A stretch of DNA of 64,000 bases from CAVPLM01 sp963713545. Its GTDB lineage: Bacteria; Actinomycetota; Thermoleophilia; RBG-16-64-13. Positions 7,322-16,913 of the stretch are shown one piece after another. The stretch is from contig CAVQME010000008.1 in assembly GCA_963713545.1 (NCBI GenBank), positions 62,001-126,000 on the forward strand, written 5' to 3'. The notes under the pieces were generated by a model that did not search any database, had not been told where the DNA came from, and was given only the letters and a program-made list of their open reading frames with translations. The translations under genes and the position numbers were made by a program. Within the stretch, counting starts at the first letter, position 1, and every line of letters starts with the position of its first letter.

Positions 7322-8523
7322 GTGTCCCCTCCCTCGGACGGCGGTCGCTCGACCACCACTCGCGTGCCCCCATCAGGCTTGCTGACCACCGTGAGATGCC
7401 AGCCGATCTCGGCCGCTCGCTCGCTCATGCTCGCCAACCCGATCCCAGACCCGCCTTTGGCCTGCCGGAGGTCGAATCCACGTCCCCGATCCTCGACCTC
7501 CATGGCAACGGGAGATCGCAGGCGTAGGCGGATGCTTGCTTCAGACACGCCGGAATGCTTCACCACGTTGTTCAGGGCCTCCTGGGCGATGCGGAACAGC
7601 CCTTGCTGCTCGCTGGGCGATAAAGGCTCCGTCCCGGGCGTTCCGACGGACGGCCATTCTGTGTCCAGGGTGACCTCGACGCCGTCCGACTCTCGTCGCT
7701 CGACCTCGCGCCTGAGGGCCGACTCCAAGTCCTCCCGATCGAGGGCGTCCGGCGCGAGCTCTGACACGAGTATATGGATCTCAGCCAGAGCGTTCTGGGT
7801 CAGCTCACCGAGACGGTCGAGCTGGGCATTCACCTGGTCGGGCTCACGCTCCAGAAGGATGGCCGCGGACTGACTGGCGAGCGTCATGCTGAAGATGGTC
7901 TGCGTGACGGAGTCGTGTAGCTCGCGCGCCAGCCGGTTGCGCTCCTTGGCTACAGCGAGTCGTTCAAGCTGCGTGGAGTAATCCTGTAGCTTGGCATTGG
8001 CCATCAGCAGCTCGCGCCCCAGAGCCTCGTTCCTTGCCCGTGCTTCCGCTGCTTTCCGCGTCGCGAGGGCATACGATCCGAGGAGCACGTCGACCGCCGT
8101 GTAGATGAGTGTGAGAGTGACCGCCTCCGAAACATCGAGACCGTCGAGCAGAGGGAGGAGAGTGAGGGGGATGAACAGAGCCACCCACAGCGCCGCCAGC
8201 CGCAAGCCGAAGCGCTGGAGAACCTGCATGGAGAGAACGCCAAACAGCGTGGCGTAGAAGTCCTCATCTCTAGGTTGAGAAAGCAATGCGACCACGATGA
8301 TGGTCTGGAGGACGAGATAGACGGTGAACCACGGATGCCACAGCCTCGACAGGAACACCTCGCTCACGAACAACACGAGCCAGGCGAGCAGAAGCAGCAG
8401 TACCAGGAGGCGGACGCTCCCATCCTCGACAACCAACAACGCCCGGAGCAAGGCTCCGGCGAAGAGGAAACCGGCCGTCGTGTAGAAGACCCAGAGATAC
8501 GATCTGTCACTTGAGAAGCTCAC
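7318..8523 (-). CDS. sensor histidine kinase, HisKA_3/HATPase type
   Basis: 401 residues. Five to six N-terminal membrane helices (10-152) act as the sensor region, followed by a coiled linker. HisKA_3 has phospho-accepting H203 (KERNRLARELHDSVTQ). A full HATPase_c domain follows, with an N box (IAQEALNNVVKHS), G1 (VEDRGRGFD) and G2 (GSGIGLASMSERA). The signal is unknown; the membrane-embedded sensor has no large outer loop. First gene of the kinase-regulator-kinase-like operon, divergent from the SulP transporter. Confidence 0.92.
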   Translation of the reverse strand: MSFSSDRSYLWVFYTTAGFLFAGALLRALLVVEDGSVRLLVLLLLLAWLVLFVSEVFLSRLWHPWFTVYLVLQTIIVVALLSQPRDEDFYATLFGVLSMQVLQRFGLRLAALWVALFIPLTLLPLLDGLDVSEAVTLTLIYTAVDVLLGSYALATRKAAEARARNEALGRELLMANAKLQDYSTQLERLAVAKERNRLARELHDSVTQTIFSMTLASQSAAILLEREPDQVNAQLDRLGELTQNALAEIHILVSELAPDALDREDLESALRREVERRESDGVEVTLDTEWPSVGTPGTEPLSPSEQQGLFRIAQEALNNVVKHSGVSEASIRLRLRSPVAMEVEDRGRGFDLRQAKGGSGIGLASMSERAAEIGWHLTVVSKPDGGTRVVVERPPSEGGDT

Positions 8524-8598
8524 CGGCTCACTCTATCACCGTGAACCTTTCCCGCAATGGGGCGCTTTCCTAGGTCGCACTGATGGTATTTTGGTCAG

Positions 8599-10308
8599 AT
8601 GGCGCAGTCCACCTCCAAACGCTTCGAACGCTGGGTGCCGGGCATCCGGGTCGTCCGCACCTACGAACGGCGCTGGCTGCACGGCGACCTGGTGGCGGGG
8701 GTAGTCCTGGCGGCCATTCTCATCCCCCAGGGAATGGCGTACGCCGAGCTAGCCGGTCTGCCGCCAGTCACCGGTCTCTACACGACCATCGCCTGCCTGG
8801 TCGCCTACTTCCTCTTCGGCCCCTCGCGAGTGCTGGTCCTGGGGCCGGACTCGTCGGTCTCGCCGCTCATATTCGCCGCCATAACGCCACTTCTCGCCGG
8901 CGGGGACCCCGCCACCGCTATCGCCCTGGCGGGGATGCTCGCGCTCTTCGTGGGTCTGATCGAGATCGTGATGGGACTCGGCAGGCTCGGTTTCGTGGCC
9001 GACCTGCTCTCCAAGGAGGTGCAGGTCGGCTACATGAACGGCCTGGGCATTACGATCATCGTCGGCCAGTTGCCCAAGTTGTTCGGCTTTTCCACCGACG
9101 CCGACGGGTTCATCGACAAACTGGTGGCGTTCTTCCAGGGCCTCGACCAGACCTCTGTGACGACGTTGATCGTGGGCGTCGCGTGTCTTGCCCTCCTGTT
9201 GGCGCTGCCACGGGTCACCCGTCGCGTACCTGCGGTGCTGGTCGCCGTCGTCGGTGCCACCATCGTGTCGGCAGTCCTTGGACTCGCCGAGGAGGGCGTC
9301 AAGACGGTCGGCTCGCTGCCCCAGGGCGTGCCTTCGCCGGCCTTTCCCTGGACGAGCTTCGCCGACGTGGGGCCATTGCTCATCGCCGCCGTGGGCATCA
9401 CTCTTATCTCCCTCACCGATACCATCGCGGTGTCGACCAGCTTCGCCACGCGGCGCGGCGACAAGGTCGAGCCCGACCAGGAGATGATCGGCTTGGGAGC
9501 CGCGAACGTCGCCGCCGGGCTCTTCCAGGGCTTCGCCGTGTCGAGCAGCAGCTCGCGGACGGCCGTGGCCGAGCAGGCCGGCTCCAAGAGCCAGGTCACC
9601 AGCCTGGTGGGCGTCGTCATAGTGGCCGTTCTTCTCGTGTTCTTCAACTCTCTGCTTGCCGCGCTCCCCCAGGCGACGCTGGCAGCTGTGGTGATCGTCG
9701 CCGCCATCTCGCTGATCGATCTCGGCATCCTGCGCCGCTACTACCGGGTGCGCAAAACGGCGCTCGCACTCTCCCTTGCCACCACTCTCGGCGTAGTGCT
9801 GTTCGGAGTGCTGTGGGGGATCGCCATTGCCGTCATGCTCGCGATACTGCTCTTCTTCCGGCGCAACTGGTGGCCCCAGGGAGCAGTCCTCGGCCGGACC
9901 GAAGGGATCCCAGGCTGGCACAGTATCGACACGTACCCAGAGGCCCAGCAGCTTCCCGGTATCGTCGTATACCGGTGGGAAGCCCCGCTCTTCTTCGCCA
10001 ACTCGAAATCGTTTCACAGGAAGGTCCGGCGCCTCGTAGACGACCTCCACCCCTCCTGGGTGGTCCTCCAATGCGAGGCGATCACCGACATCGACGTGAC
10101 CGCCGCCGAGATGCTCGAGGAACTCGACAAGGAGCTGAACGCGATGGGGGTCCACCTCGCGTTCGCCGAGTTGCGAGACCGGCTGAAGGATCTAGCTCTA
10201 CGCTACGGCCTGTTCGAGACCCTCGACCGCGACCACTTCTATCCGACCCTAAAGGCGGCTATCCGGGAGATCGAGGCGCTCGGTCCCCTGCCACCGGAGG
10301 GGAACTGA
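8599..10308 (+). CDS. SulP family anion transporter with STAS domain
   Basis: 569 residues. The SulP signature lies near the N-terminus (GVVLAAILIPQGMAYAELAG followed by LPPVTGLYT), then about 12 membrane segments to residue ~420. A cytoplasmic STAS domain spans ~435-555 (IVVYRWEAPLFFANSKSF... VVLQCEAITDIDVTAAEMLEEL). Members carry sulfate, bicarbonate or other anions; the substrate is not resolvable. It is transcribed away from the sensor kinase. The gap upstream is only 75 bases, with TATTTT close to the ATG, so a very short leader is likely. Confidence 0.93.
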   Translation: MAQSTSKRFERWVPGIRVVRTYERRWLHGDLVAGVVLAAILIPQGMAYAELAGLPPVTGLYTTIACLVAYFLFGPSRVLVLGPDSSVSPLIFAAITPLLAGGDPATAIALAGMLALFVGLIEIVMGLGRLGFVADLLSKEVQVGYMNGLGITIIVGQLPKLFGFSTDADGFIDKLVAFFQGLDQTSVTTLIVGVACLALLLALPRVTRRVPAVLVAVVGATIVSAVLGLAEEGVKTVGSLPQGVPSPAFPWTSFADVGPLLIAAVGITLISLTDTIAVSTSFATRRGDKVEPDQEMIGLGAANVAAGLFQGFAVSSSSSRTAVAEQAGSKSQVTSLVGVVIVAVLLVFFNSLLAALPQATLAAVVIVAAISLIDLGILRRYYRVRKTALALSLATTLGVVLFGVLWGIAIAVMLAILLFFRRNWWPQGAVLGRTEGIPGWHSIDTYPEAQQLPGIVVYRWEAPLFFANSKSFHRKVRRLVDDLHPSWVVLQCEAITDIDVTAAEMLEELDKELNAMGVHLAFAELRDRLKDLALRYGLFETLDRDHFYPTLKAAIREIEALGPLPPEGN

Positions 10309-10377
10309 AAAGCCCGAGGTAGCGTCCTTCCGCGTAACGTGAAATTCCCGTCCACGCACGGGCGTCGGAGCAGTACA

Positions 10378-12851
10378 ATGGAGCTGCGCATCCGGGAGAG
10401 AACGCCTTGCCGGAGCGCCGACCAATGGGGGCACCTCGTGGAGAGCCTCGTAGGGCGCAAGCTTGGCAAATATGAGCTCACCGCCATGATCGGCGGGGGT
10501 GGGATGGCTACGGTCTACGAGGCCCGCCACCCTGGACTCGGCCAGAAGGTCGCGGTAAAGATCCTCCACCCGTTCCTCTCCACCGATCCCTCGTTCGTCG
10601 ACCGCTTCCGTCGTGAGGCTCACGCGGTCGCCGCCCTGCGCCATCCCAACATCGTGCGCGTGCTGGACTTCGACCACGAGGAACACCTGTACTACATGGT
10701 CATGGAGTACATCGGCGGCCCCACGCTTTCCGCGGTGCTCTCGAAGCGCAGGGCTACCGGAGGACTCTCGCTCGCGGAGATCCGCCGGACCTTCACGCCG
10801 CTTTGCAGCGCCGTCGACTACGCGGCGAGCCGGGGCATGATACACCGCGATATCAAGCCGGCGAACATCATCATGTCGGATGACGGAGAGCCGATCCTCA
10901 CCGACTACGGTATCGCGAAGATGGTCGGTTCGACCTCTATCACCTCGCCGGGAACGGTGGTCGGTTCGGCGCACTATATGTCCCCCGAGCAGGCGCAAGG
11001 CCAGGATTGCGACGTGCGGTCCGACCTCTACTCGCTCGGCGTCGTGCTGTTCGAATGCCTCTCGGGAGCGGTGCCGTTCGACGGCGATACGACCGTGACG
11101 GTGTTGATAAAGCACATCTCCGCCCCGGTCCCCTCCATCCGCGCCCTACGTCCGAACCTTCCACCCGCGGTGGAGCCCGTGCTCGCCCGCGCGCTGGCGA
11201 AGCTGCCGCAAGACCGTTACGAGATGGGAGCCATCCTCGCCGAGGAACTGGCGGTGGCCCTCACTCCGAGCAAGTCCAATCTGGCGGTCACCGAAGTGGC
11301 CGCTGCCGCAGCAGTCTCGACGGAGCTTCCCCCGACGACGCTCGTGCCGTCGGTGACACCGCCCGCGGAGCCGGTACCATCCTCGATACCTGTAAGCGCC
11401 GCGGCACCCGTGGCGCCCGCGGCACCCGTGCCCCCTGCGGCCGGGGCGCCCGCGGAGCCGACAGACGCGCATGCTCCGGCGGTGGAAGCCGCGTCCGTTG
11501 CGGCGGCTGGAGCGGCGGCGACCGCCGCGGTTTTGTCGACGGCCCCGCCTATAACGCCTCCCGTCGAGACCCCGGCTCCTGCCTACCTCAAGCGGAGCCC
11601 CCGGCCGAACCGCCTCCCATGCCACCCGCTGAACCGACCCTCAGCGCAGAGTCGGTGCCGACCGCTGCGGCCCCCGCACAGATACCCACCACAATGGACT
11701 CGACTTCGGCCGAACAGCCGGTGATCGATGGGGCCACGCTGGCGGCGGCTCCGATGGTCGCAGCCGCGCCGGTGGTAGAGGCCGCGGCGGCGGTAGAGGC
11801 CCCGCCAGCTGCCGCCGAAGCGCCGCCGATCGCGGAGGCTGCCGCGATCGCGGCAGCCGGGGCAGCATTCACGCCAACCGCGCCCTCAGCGCCGACACCT
11901 TTGGCGGAGAGCCCGGCCCCGACGCCTCCAACGGAGCCCCCGGCTGGTCCGCCACCGGTCGATGCCACACGGTTCGAAGCATTACCCGAGGACGACACCG
12001 CGGCGGTAGCGGCCGCGGCAGCCGTAGCGGCCGCAGCAGCCGCTACGGTGTCGGGCTCGATTCCGGTGACTCACGCCCCGACCGAGCCCATCGCTCCGGC
12101 AGCTCCAGTGGAGCCTACGAGCCCACCCTCGACCCTAACGTCGGTCGAGCAGCCCCCTATGGAGCAGCCTCCGGTAGGAGCCACCCGGTTCGAAGCATTG
12201 CCCGATGTCGAGCCCGTCTCGGCTATGGCGGGAGCAGCGACACAGTGGGAAGCCCCCCCGGCTCCGGCAGCCCCTCCACCGTCTCAGTCACCTCCTCCTT
12301 CCTCGCCGACCCAGGCTGAGCCGATCCCGCCCCTGGCGGGAGCGACGCCGATCTATCAGCGCGGCCCTTACACCCCAGAGACTCAGGCCGCTCCGTACGC
12401 CGCCGCGCCCAGCGCAGCCGGCGCCTACGCGGGAGCGCCGCCCCGCCGGAGCAACCGCAAGCGCCTGATCATCATCGCCATCCTGGCCGTGGTCCTGATC
12501 GCAGCGATCGGGACAGGGGTGACCTTGGCCATGCAGGGTGGAGGGGATGAATCCACCACGACCACAGTTGCGACGACGACCACTACGGCCCTTTCGACGA
12601 CTACCACCGCGTCGACCACGTCGACCACGATGATGTCCACCACCACCTCGAAGTCGACGACCACGACGGTCAAGGCGACCACAACGTCGAAGGCGACGAC
12701 CACCACGGTCAAGGCGACCACGACCACCAAGAAGGTCACGACGACTACCAAGAAGCCGACGACCACTACAAGGAGGCCGACGACCACGAGTCCGCCGGAC
12801 ACTATCGGCCCGGGGACCACAACCCCGCCGGATACAATCGGTCCAGGGTAG
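10378..12851 (+). CDS. Hanks-type Ser/Thr protein kinase with transmembrane segment and Thr-rich outer tail, frameshifted
   Basis: The first part is read in one frame to 11724: P-loop IGGGGMATVYEA (38-49), K61, HRD with D158, DYG (176-178; F is more usual) and MSPEQ. After a Pro/Ala-rich linker the matching composition continues in the -1 frame from about 11590, through repeats such as 'VDATRFEALPEDD' and 'VGATRFEALPDVE'. A membrane helix follows at ~12470-12530 (LIIIAILAVVLIAAIG), then a Thr/Lys-rich outer tail ending at 12851. The two halves plainly belong together. The switch lies near a C5 run at about 11595-11610; a sixth C would restore the frame. No PASTA domains. The start could also be GTG at 10438 or 10339. 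Confidence 0.8.
12540..12800 (+). repeat. ACC/ACG-rich low-complexity tract coding the Thr-rich tail
   Basis: Imperfect short repeats built from acg-acc-acc and aag-gcg-acc units encode runs such as TTTTVKATTTSKATTTTVK. It is a coding low-complexity region, probably a wall-spanning or glycosylated stalk of the kinase, not an independent element. Such tracts are prone to slippage. Confidence 0.8.
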
Positions 12852-12919
12852 AGCTTCATCGTGCGGTGTAGAGTGACAGCTAGAGTGCAGACCAGGCGCT
12901 GCGGAGAGGCGGAGGAGCC

Positions 12920-14149
12920 ATGAAACCTAAGTCAAGGGCGTTAACTCTCGGGTCGCGGTTGTTCGTGCTGATAGCTGCCGTTCTGGTCATCGTCGCTCTG
13001 TGCGCCGGTGTGGCGCTCGCCTTCACGGATGTCGCTCCCGGAGACGACTATTCCGAAGCGATCGCCGACCTCTCCGGCAAAGGCATCATCAACGGTTTCG
13101 AGGACGGCACGTTCCGCCCGGGAGATCTGGTGACCCGGCAACAGTTCGCCAAGATGATCGTGCTCACCCTGGGTCTGCCGGTGAGCGAGAGCGACGTCTG
13201 CCGCTTCTCCGATGTCCAACGGAGCGATGCGAACAACCTCTACCCCGACAACTTCGTGGCGGTATGCGCCGCCAACAACATCACCAAAGGTAAGACCGCC
13301 AATACCTTCGACCCCTACAGCAATATCAGCCGGGCCCAGGTCATGAGCATGGTCGTGCGCTCAGCGCCTATCGTCGGCATCACGCTCGAACAGCCCTCAA
13401 GTTCATACTACGCCGACACCAAGAAGATCATGCGCAACTACGATGACCCCAACCACGGACTGAACGCCCAGATCGCGGAGGTCAATGGGCTGCTGTGGGG
13501 CATACGCCTGGATAGCGCCGGCGTGTGGGACCCGGGGAGATTCTGCACCCGAGGCGAGGTCGCTCAGATCCTTTGGCGGCTGATGCAGAAGATCCCGACC
13601 TCCAACCTGCTGGCATACGACGATTTCTCCGACCCCAGCAGCGGTTGGAGACAAGAGACCTACGACAATTCCACCCTGCGCTACGTCGACGGGTTCTATA
13701 GGATGTGGCAGACGGCACCTAACAACCAGACTGCGTCGTGGTGGCCCGAGGATTTCGAGGACGTTTACTATGAGGCTTGGGCCTGGCCATATCCTGCCTC
13801 AGGAGACTACGAATACGGTCTGCTCTTCCGCTCACAGGACTTCAACAACTTCTACCAGTTGAGCGTGACGGGTGATGACACCGCGCGACTCTGGAAGCGG
13901 GCCGGCGGCGATTGGACGCCCATGACTGCATCCTTCAACCTGCCTCCGGCGCGTGAGGACGGCTGGCGCCACCTGGAGGTGGTCATGGTGGGCGACTCAT
14001 TCACCGCCTACGTGGATGGTATCCAGGTCGGTGAGTTCACAGACACCGCCTTCCCCACAGGCAGGGTGGGATTCTGGGTGTGGACGTTCGACGAACCGGA
14101 TTTCGCCTGCTACTTCGATTTGTTCGCGGTCTGGCAGATCGTCTACTAA
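12920..14149 (+). CDS. SLH-domain surface protein with C-terminal LamG-like domain
   Basis: 409 residues. A signal peptide (1-~36, LFVLIAAVLVIVALCAGVALA) is followed by three S-layer-homology modules (~37-215): FTDVAPGDDYSEAIADLSGKG and INGFEDGTFRPGDLVTRQQF; then NITKGKTANTFDPYSNISRA; then a third ending TRGEVAQILWRLMQ. Residues ~220-409 form a concanavalin/LamG-like beta-sandwich, with FSDPSSGW, 'YYEAWAW', 'YGLLFRSQDFNNFYQLSV' and GRVGFWVWTFDEP, as in carbohydrate-binding modules of this fold. GGAGGAGCC precedes the ATG. SLH modules bind pyruvylated wall polymers, so it is probably displayed on the cell surface. Confidence 0.9.
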   Translation: MKPKSRALTLGSRLFVLIAAVLVIVALCAGVALAFTDVAPGDDYSEAIADLSGKGIINGFEDGTFRPGDLVTRQQFAKMIVLTLGLPVSESDVCRFSDVQRSDANNLYPDNFVAVCAANNITKGKTANTFDPYSNISRAQVMSMVVRSAPIVGITLEQPSSSYYADTKKIMRNYDDPNHGLNAQIAEVNGLLWGIRLDSAGVWDPGRFCTRGEVAQILWRLMQKIPTSNLLAYDDFSDPSSGWRQETYDNSTLRYVDGFYRMWQTAPNNQTASWWPEDFEDVYYEAWAWPYPASGDYEYGLLFRSQDFNNFYQLSVTGDDTARLWKRAGGDWTPMTASFNLPPAREDGWRHLEVVMVGDSFTAYVDGIQVGEFTDTAFPTGRVGFWVWTFDEPDFACYFDLFAVWQIVY

Positions 14150-14260
14150 CGATTGCCGGCCCGTGCCGAGGTCTGCGGTTCGTTATTGACCCCGAGTTGC
14201 TCGGGTACATCGGTGTAAGCGAGTAGTGCCATAGCTCGACAGAATAAGGAGACCGCTGGG

Positions 14261-14626
14261 ATGGATGTTCTCAAAAGGCTTGAACGGGCGATCAATGAGC
14301 GTGATCTCGAAGCCCTGATAGCCTGCTTTCGAGAGGATGTCGTCATAGAGTATCCGGCACACCCGGCGCGGAACTTCCGAGGCAGGGACCAGATCTGGCG
14401 CAACTGGGCGCCTATCATGGCCGGGCTGGTCGATTTCAAGGCTACGCTTGTGCGTTCTTGCACCACGGAGGATTCAGCCTGGGCAGAATGGCTTTGGCAG
14501 GGCTTCCAGGCCGACGGCACGCCCGGTGATACGGCCGGCGTCATCATCCACGGTTTGGCGGACGACCACATAGCCTGGGTTCGCTTCTATCTGGAGCCGA
14601 TCGACAGGGCCCACCAAACCGGCTGA
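14261..14626 (+). CDS. SnoaL-like / NTF2-fold protein
   Basis: 121 residues with the NTF2-like pattern: helix ERAINERDLEALIACFREDVV, then IEYPAHPARNFRGRDQIW and 'EWLWQGFQADG', with a late 'DDHIAWVRFYLEPID'. This is the SnoaL-like polyketide-cyclase/ketosteroid-isomerase fold, used as an enzyme or a small ligand-binding domain. AAGGAG lies 8-9 bases before the ATG. No operon partner; function unknown. Confidence 0.8.
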   Translation: MDVLKRLERAINERDLEALIACFREDVVIEYPAHPARNFRGRDQIWRNWAPIMAGLVDFKATLVRSCTTEDSAWAEWLWQGFQADGTPGDTAGVIIHGLADDHIAWVRFYLEPIDRAHQTG

Positions 14627-14657
14627 CGGGTCCCTGAAACTCGAGCCGGCGGACCAC

Positions 14658-15566
14658 CTAGTGCCCCTGATTGCCGGCCACATCCGCGGGCACTTGTCCG
14701 TCATCTCCTCCTATCGGCCCCGGCTGCCAGAGCTCACCCAGGGTCCCCGAAGCCGCCCTACGTCCTGAGATGCCACCGCCCCGCCCCCTAAGGACCCATG
14801 CAAGGCCGGCCGCGATGAAAGACCCGACGAGAGGCCCTACAAGATAGGCCCACCATGCGGTGTAGTCTCCCAGGATAAGCGCCGGACCCAGAGAGCGAGC
14901 GGGGTTCATGGAGGCTCCGCTCACAGGCGAGCCGAACAGCCCGGCCAGCGCGATGAATCCCCCTACCCCGATGGCCGCCCCCCAGCCCACGCTTTGGGCT
15001 CCCGAGGCGGTACCCAGGATCACGCTCACAAGCCCGACTGTCAGAAGGATCTCCCAGCCCATGGCGAGAGGCGTACTCACACCCGGTCCAGGCAGGGTGA
15101 GCCCGGCCGTTCCCTCCCGGCCGAGGAGGAGCACCAGGATTTCCATCGCGAGCACAGCGCCGGCAAGCTGAGCACCGATATAGGCCGGCACCCGTTTCCA
15201 GGCAAAATCGTTGCGCAGGGCGAAGGCGATGCTCACCACGGGATTGAGGTGAGCTCCGGAAACAGCCCCCATGAACAGAATGATGCTCATCACCATGAGA
15301 CCTGGGACCACCACCTGCGCCGCCTGCGGCACAGCGTGACCGCCAAAACGGGCGTTCACCAGCCCTGAGCCCGCGGCGACCAGCACGAGAAGAAACGTGC
15401 CGAAGAGCTCCGAGAAGAGTCGGCGAAGGATGTACGGGCCGGATCGGTCGAACTCAGAGATGCCGCTCAGAACGTGGGCAGGGACCCCAACAGCCGCGGC
15501 CACGACCCTGGGTAGAGTCTCGGATTGCTGTCCACGGTCTTCTTGCATGTCCCGCCATGGTGCCAC
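14658..15566 (-). CDS. aquaporin / MIP family channel
   Basis: 302 residues; six membrane helices between ~50 and 275 with the two half-helix signatures: GAHLNPVVSIAF (first NPA-type box, NPV) and SGASMNPARSLGPAL (second, NPA). The change of NPA to NPV in the first box is a known variant that can alter selectivity. The long N-terminus and Gly/Arg-rich C-terminus are probably cytoplasmic. The start (GTG at 15566) is uncertain. It is followed closely by an MFS gene on the same strand upstream. Confidence 0.88.
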   Translation of the reverse strand: MAPWRDMQEDRGQQSETLPRVVAAAVGVPAHVLSGISEFDRSGPYILRRLFSELFGTFLLVLVAAGSGLVNARFGGHAVPQAAQVVVPGLMVMSIILFMGAVSGAHLNPVVSIAFALRNDFAWKRVPAYIGAQLAGAVLAMEILVLLLGREGTAGLTLPGPGVSTPLAMGWEILLTVGLVSVILGTASGAQSVGWGAAIGVGGFIALAGLFGSPVSGASMNPARSLGPALILGDYTAWWAYLVGPLVGSFIAAGLAWVLRGRGGGISGRRAASGTLGELWQPGPIGGDDGQVPADVAGNQGH

Positions 15567-15587
15567 GCTCCTTTCCGACGATAGCTT

Positions 15588-16829
15588 TCACGATGCACCT
15601 CCTTCTCCCGATGCCTTGCGAAGAACAAGCGCGAGAAGCGCCATGATGAGAGCAGGAACGGCGGCGATCGCGATCGCCGCTCGAAAGCCCGCGGCAGCCG
15701 CAACGGGACCGGTCAGATACGGGAAGACCATGGCTCCCACACCACCCACGAGCTGAAAGATGGAGAAGACCACGCCCGCATGCCAGGCAGGGAACTTGCT
15801 CGAGTAGCTCCCGATCAGAGAGAAGCTGGCGCAGGAGCCAAGACCGACACAGAACGTGAGTGCGAGCGACGCAGCCTGACTGGGCGCTACCGCCACCCCC
15901 ACTATGAACACGGCCATCACGATCCCGAAGATGGCCAACAGAGACGAGGGCGGGAACCGCCGAGTCACGGGGATGACAGCCAGTCTCCCCACTATCTGCC
16001 CGACGAAGTAAAAGGTCACAGTCAAACCGGCCCAGGCCTCACTCGCCCCGAACACATCGACCTGGAACTTCGGCAGCCAGGTTCCGAGCGTCATCTCCGC
16101 ACCCAGGTACATGAACGAAGCCAATGCGATCGCGACGAGAAGCCTGGGGCTGAAGGCTGCCACCGCGCGCAGCTGGCGCAGCCGCAGGTTCTCTCGCCCG
16201 GGGATGTCCGCCAAGGGGAGAAGCATGAGGATCACAGCGATCAACAGCGCGAAGACGGCCTCGCCCGCGTACACCCCCCTCCAGGTGGCGCCCCGGCTGA
16301 CAAGCACCCCAAGGACAAGGGGAGTGATCGTCATGGCCACGACGGAGGAGAGCATCGTGATGTTGAGGACCCAGGCAGTCCGCTCCCGCACGTGTGCGCT
16401 CACCCACATGCCGGGAATCCCGGCAAGGATCACGCAGGGCAGACCGACGACGAAATACGCAGCCACGAACGACCACAGGCCCTGGGCCAGAAGGCCGGTG
16501 GCGGCAAGGCCGGCGCTCTCCAGCAACGCGGCTCCCACCAGACACCATTTCACCGGAGCTTTGGCCATAAAGCAATTCAGCGCTACGACGCCGACCACGC
16601 CCCCGAGAAAGAAGGCCAGCGCCGGCAGACCGCCTTGGGCAAGGGGAATGCCAAGGTCGCTCATGATGGAGTTCAAGAGCGGCCCCAACGAGACCCACAC
16701 CACGCCGCTCAGAAACTGCGTGAGATACAGGGGCAGGCGCGACATCGGATCACACAGAGAGCGAAAACGCCCCGGGCGGCCGGGCTGATGCTCGGACGGA
16801 GATCCCGGCTGGTAGTCGGCGACGGTCAT
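15588..16829 (-). CDS. major facilitator superfamily transporter
   Basis: 413 residues, 12 predicted membrane helices in two halves. The loop between helices 2 and 3 shows a weak MFS motif. The second half opens after RENLRLRQLRAVAAFSPRLL. It resembles small-solute exporters/importers of the CynX/NimT-like and related MFS groups, but no substrate motif is recognisable. The first ~30 residues are polar, so M29 could be the real start. It lies 21 bases upstream of the aquaporin and probably shares its transcript. Confidence 0.85.
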   Translation of the reverse strand: MTVADYQPGSPSEHQPGRPGRFRSLCDPMSRLPLYLTQFLSGVVWVSLGPLLNSIMSDLGIPLAQGGLPALAFFLGGVVGVVALNCFMAKAPVKWCLVGAALLESAGLAATGLLAQGLWSFVAAYFVVGLPCVILAGIPGMWVSAHVRERTAWVLNITMLSSVVAMTITPLVLGVLVSRGATWRGVYAGEAVFALLIAVILMLLPLADIPGRENLRLRQLRAVAAFSPRLLVAIALASFMYLGAEMTLGTWLPKFQVDVFGASEAWAGLTVTFYFVGQIVGRLAVIPVTRRFPPSSLLAIFGIVMAVFIVGVAVAPSQAASLALTFCVGLGSCASFSLIGSYSSKFPAWHAGVVFSIFQLVGGVGAMVFPYLTGPVAAAAGFRAAIAIAAVPALIMALLALVLRKASGEGGAS

Positions 16830-16913
16830 ACCCGAACTATGGAGAGCCGGACTCGGGAAAGCAAGCGGGGTACGATGTACCTGCGCGAAGTGACGCGGGC
16901 GGGAGGCAAGAAC

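Noticed and set aside
8749..10155. 468-codon open frame antisense to the SulP transporter
   Set aside because: GC-rich codon bias on the sense strand leaves the antisense frame open; the translation is His/Asp/Gly/Arg noise with no domain.
12540..12800. Short repeats that could suggest a CRISPR array
   Set aside because: Units are 6-12 bases, imperfect, in frame, and encode the Thr-rich tail of the kinase; no spacer pattern or cas gene.
15780..16913. Long in-frame extension upstream of the PH-like protein
   Set aside because: It lies antisense to the MFS gene; a strong ribosome site at GTG 16914 marks the real start.
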